Below are positions 61,965 through 64,000 of a stretch of DNA of 64,000 nt, piece after piece. Below the pieces are notes generated by a model. That model was not told the origin of the DNA, did no database searches, and saw only the letters and a program-made list of their open reading frames with translations. How positions within the stretch are numbered: the stretch's first letter is position 1; the number at the start of each line of letters is the position of its first letter. The stretch is from Acetanaerobacterium elongatum (GTDB lineage: Bacteria; Bacillota; Clostridia; Oscillospirales; Ruminococcaceae): the NCBI RefSeq assembly GCF_900103835.1, contig NZ_FNID01000013.1:17731-81730 (forward strand). Direction: 5' to 3'. Position numbers and translations under genes: made by a program.

Positions 61965-62086
61965 TGTAACTCCTCCTCGTTTTTCGTCGTATTGTTTTTT
62001 AAAAGGCCAAATCCTTTTTAGGCTCGAAATTATATTTACCATTATATTCCAATCTGCCGGTTTTTTCAACACCCTGCATTATTCTT

Positions 62087-63391
62087 TTAATTGGCGGTGT
62101 TGTCAAACGCCTTTCCGAATACCTGTTCGGCTGTTTGTTCGTCTTTTGCTACTGCGGCTGCGTTAGAGATAACGGAATTCCATGTATTTGCGTCCATTCG
62201 CGCATCCAGCGGTTTAATGGCTGTGCTCACCTTGCTGCAAAGCTCGAACGCCGATTGCGCAAGCTTGCTCTGCGAAACGGGCTTTCCGCCTTTTACTGCG
62301 GGAAGCCCCGCGATATTGCTAAACCGGCCGATAGCCTCGGCGGTGGTTAACTGCTCTACCAGCTTAACGGCAGCAGCCTGTTTTTGGACATCATCCCACG
62401 CCTTTCTGGAGATATAGAAACCGGAGGAGAACCCTCCCGTTATCTCACCGTCTGTACGTTTTCCGCCTTCAGGCATCGGAAATGGCAGCACTATGGTAGA
62501 ATCGCCCAGGCCGCTTGCTTCCAGCCTTGCCACAAGCCATGAGCCGTCTGCTTTCATAGCAGCTTTTTTTTGCATAAACAGGTCGGTTGCTTCACCCTCG
62601 GAAGAGCAAGCCTCCGGCTGCCCAAAAGCGCCCTGCTTGTTTAATGATGAAAGTGTCTGCATTGCGCTAAGCCAGCTTTGAGGCACCTCACCCACCGCCT
62701 TAGGGAGCGTTTTATAATTCTGTGCACCACCTGCAGCAAGAATAAGTTGGTCAAGAAGATAGTGCGGAGTATCGTTAAGAGAAGCAGAAACCGGAATAAT
62801 TCCCGCTTTTGAAAAGGCATTAATCGCTTTAACAAAAAGCGGCCAGTTGGTAGGTAGCTCAAGCTCGTATTGCTCAAACAGGTCGGTGTTTACAAAAAGC
62901 CCCTCATAAAAGCCACGAACCGGCACCGCCATCGCTTTGCCGCCGTCGGCTATGCTTTCCAGCGCATAGGGCGCTATATCTTGGGCATAATCAGGGTATT
63001 TTACTTTAATCTCATCCACCGGCACTATAAGGTTTTCCTTAGTAAATGCGGCAGCATTGACGCCTGTATGAAAAAAGAATACATCAGGCTGGCTACCACT
63101 CTCAAACGCCGCAGCAAGCTCTGTTACAATATCCTCGCTAAAGGCTTCTGAGGTATCTGAAATCTGAACGGCTTGGTTTTTGGCCTTAAATTCTTCAAGT
63201 AAGGACTTATACACCGCACCATCGCTGCTGTCATCCGCAAAAAGAGTAAAGGTTGTTAGCTGTGCCGCGCACGTCGAAGCCGAGGACTCATCGCCCATTG
63301 TTGTATTGTGTATGTCAATTCCCTGTGCGCAGGCTGTGATCATTGTAGAACACAATATTGCAGCAATTAAATAGGCCGCCGCCTTTTTCAT
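62087..63391 (-). CDS. Extracellular solute-binding lipoprotein (ABC importer, sugar type)
   Basis: 434 residues with a signal peptide ending in the lipobox 'MITAC' (Cys21). The mature protein has the cluster B/D binding-protein pattern: 'FKAKNQAVQISDTSEAFSEDIVTELAAAFESGSQPDVFFFHTG', 'YEGLFVNTDLFEQYELELPTNWPLFVKAINAF' and 'GGFSSGFYISRKAWDDVQKQAAAVKLVEQLT'. No permease or ATPase genes lie beside it, so it is an orphan here. AAGGAAGG lies 9 bases before the ATG; its promoter is at 63549-63577. Confidence 0.87.
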   Translation of the reverse strand: MKKAAAYLIAAILCSTMITACAQGIDIHNTTMGDESSASTCAAQLTTFTLFADDSSDGAVYKSLLEEFKAKNQAVQISDTSEAFSEDIVTELAAAFESGSQPDVFFFHTGVNAAAFTKENLIVPVDEIKVKYPDYAQDIAPYALESIADGGKAMAVPVRGFYEGLFVNTDLFEQYELELPTNWPLFVKAINAFSKAGIIPVSASLNDTPHYLLDQLILAAGGAQNYKTLPKAVGEVPQSWLSAMQTLSSLNKQGAFGQPEACSSEGEATDLFMQKKAAMKADGSWLVARLEASGLGDSTIVLPFPMPEGGKRTDGEITGGFSSGFYISRKAWDDVQKQAAAVKLVEQLTTAEAIGRFSNIAGLPAVKGGKPVSQSKLAQSAFELCSKVSTAIKPLDARMDANTWNSVISNAAAVAKDEQTAEQVFGKAFDNTAN

Positions 63392-63548
63392 AGGCTTAAT
63401 CCTTCCTTCCCAAAGGTTTATGCCAGGCGTAAGGAAAGACATAAAACCATCAAAATACAAGATAACCCGCTCAAAGAAACGTATCTGCGCTTAACCGTTT
63501 CGACTATTTACACAGAATTTCTTTGAAAATTATATCTATACAGGTAAT

Positions 63549-63577
63549 ATTATAGCCTTTGACACCCATATTTGCAA
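63549..63577 (-). promoter_or_regulatory. Promoter of the solute-binding protein gene
   Basis: Minus strand TTGCAA (63572-63577), 17 bp, TATAAT (63549-63554), giving a leader of about 150 bases before the ATG. Confidence 0.75.
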
Positions 63578-63654
63578 CCAGATATTCTGAGTATTAATAT
63601 ATAATGTTTATATAATTTTTTATAGAAAAGCGTAAAAACGCACTGATAATCAAA

Positions 63655-64000
63655 ACCACCAGTTAAACTGGTGGTATGCACCAGCCCTAAAAGGGCATAT
63701 TACTGGCACAGCGTCTCAAGACGCACTGAATGGTTCCGCCAACCGCATTACTATTACGGGCAGCCGCTAAAGCGGCTGTTCGTTTTTCATGCCTTTGTTT
63801 CCTTGCTACCCGTGAACGGGTCTATGTATTCTTTGAATGATATTTGATCTGAAGCTATGTCTTCTTGTAATTGGTTTTTGATATATTCTTCAATTACTTT
63901 TGCATTTCTTCCTACTGTATCAACATAATATCCTCTGCACCAGAAATGCCTGTTCCCATACTTATACTTCAAATTTGCATGCCTATCAAATATCATTAAA
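63655..64000 (-). mobile_element. IS200/IS605-family element, right part (cut by window edge)
   Basis: Next to the transposase end lie short hairpins typical of IS200/IS605 termini: 63655-63675 (ACCACCAG with CTGGTGGT), 63684-63696 (GCCC with GGGC), 63711-63724 and 63762-63777. Single-strand transposases recognise such hairpins. The other end is outside the window, so whether the element is whole is unknown. Confidence 0.7.
63787..64000 (-). CDS. tnpA: IS200/IS605 transposase TnpA, C-terminal part
   Basis: About 71 codons inside the window; the gene continues past the edge. 'YGNRHFWCRGYYVDTVGRNAKVIEEYIKNQ' is the highly conserved C-terminal block of TnpA_IS200, with the catalytic Tyr in 'EEYIKNQ'. 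The HUH metal site lies upstream, outside the window. The tail 'FKEYIDPFTGSKETKA' is typical. The frame is open at the edge, so no truncation is seen. Confidence 0.9.
   Translation of the reverse strand, partial: LMIFDRHANLKYKYGNRHFWCRGYYVDTVGRNAKVIEEYIKNQLQEDIASDQISFKEYIDPFTGSKETKA

Overview
The window looks like a chromosomal piece of a motile, anaerobic, low- to mid-GC Gram-positive bacterium of the Clostridia. A Ruminococcaceae/Oscillospiraceae-type genome is my best guess, by inference. The reasons are: a fla/che supercluster in Firmicutes order with FliY, CheC, CheD, FlbD, FapA, FliW and CsrA; an oxygen-detoxifying rubredoxin plus flavodiiron protein pair; strong AGGAGG-type ribosome binding sites; and frequent GTG and TTG starts.

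Layout. 1-4.6 kb: start of a PadR-type regulator, a GH94-type glycoside phosphorylase and a convergent membrane acyltransferase. 4.7 kb: tRNA-Ser(GGA) with its own promoter and terminator. 4.9-9.6 kb (minus strand): chemotaxis unit cheA-cheW-cheR-cheB, with a terminator-like hairpin between cheW and cheR. 9.7-11.5 kb (plus strand): an opposite-strand pair, a FliK-like protein and an FlhB C-terminal-domain protein lacking the NPTH cleavage motif. 11.5-37.7 kb (minus strand): one large flagellar operon, read from flgB at the right: flgB-flgC-fliE-fliF-fliG-fliH-fliI-fliJ-fliK-flgD-TIGR02530-flgE-flbD-motA-motB-fliM-fliY-cheY-fliO-fliP-fliQ-fliR-flhB-flhA-fliA-flgF-flgG-cheC-cheD-fapA-pilZ. fliL, flhF and flhG, usually present in this arrangement, are absent. 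38.3-43.1 kb (plus strand): late flagellar unit flgM-flgN-flgK-flgL-DUF6470-fliW-csrA behind a sigma-28-type promoter.

43.2-64 kb is housekeeping and accessory DNA: GrpB-family protein, a small lipoprotein, flavodiiron protein and rubredoxin with a 35-bp dyad, uvrA-uvrB-radC-pyrE, a tandem hairpin element, an RluD-type pseudouridine synthase, GNAT enzymes, DtxR- and Fur-family metal regulators, a decayed M23 peptidase, a hemolysin III protein, a DUF3021/LytTR pair, ComFB, a Sel1-repeat protein, an orphan solute-binding lipoprotein, and the end of an IS200/IS605 element cut by the window edge.

How it works together. The large operon makes the basal body, export gate, motor, hook and sigma-28 (FliA). 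FliA should then activate the sigma-28-type promoter in front of flgM, whose product is the anti-sigma factor, giving a feedback loop that couples hook completion to late genes. FliW and CsrA form the post-transcriptional arm. CheA/W/R/B/C/D/Y supply a Bacillus-like chemotaxis system. No receptor or flagellin gene lies in this window.
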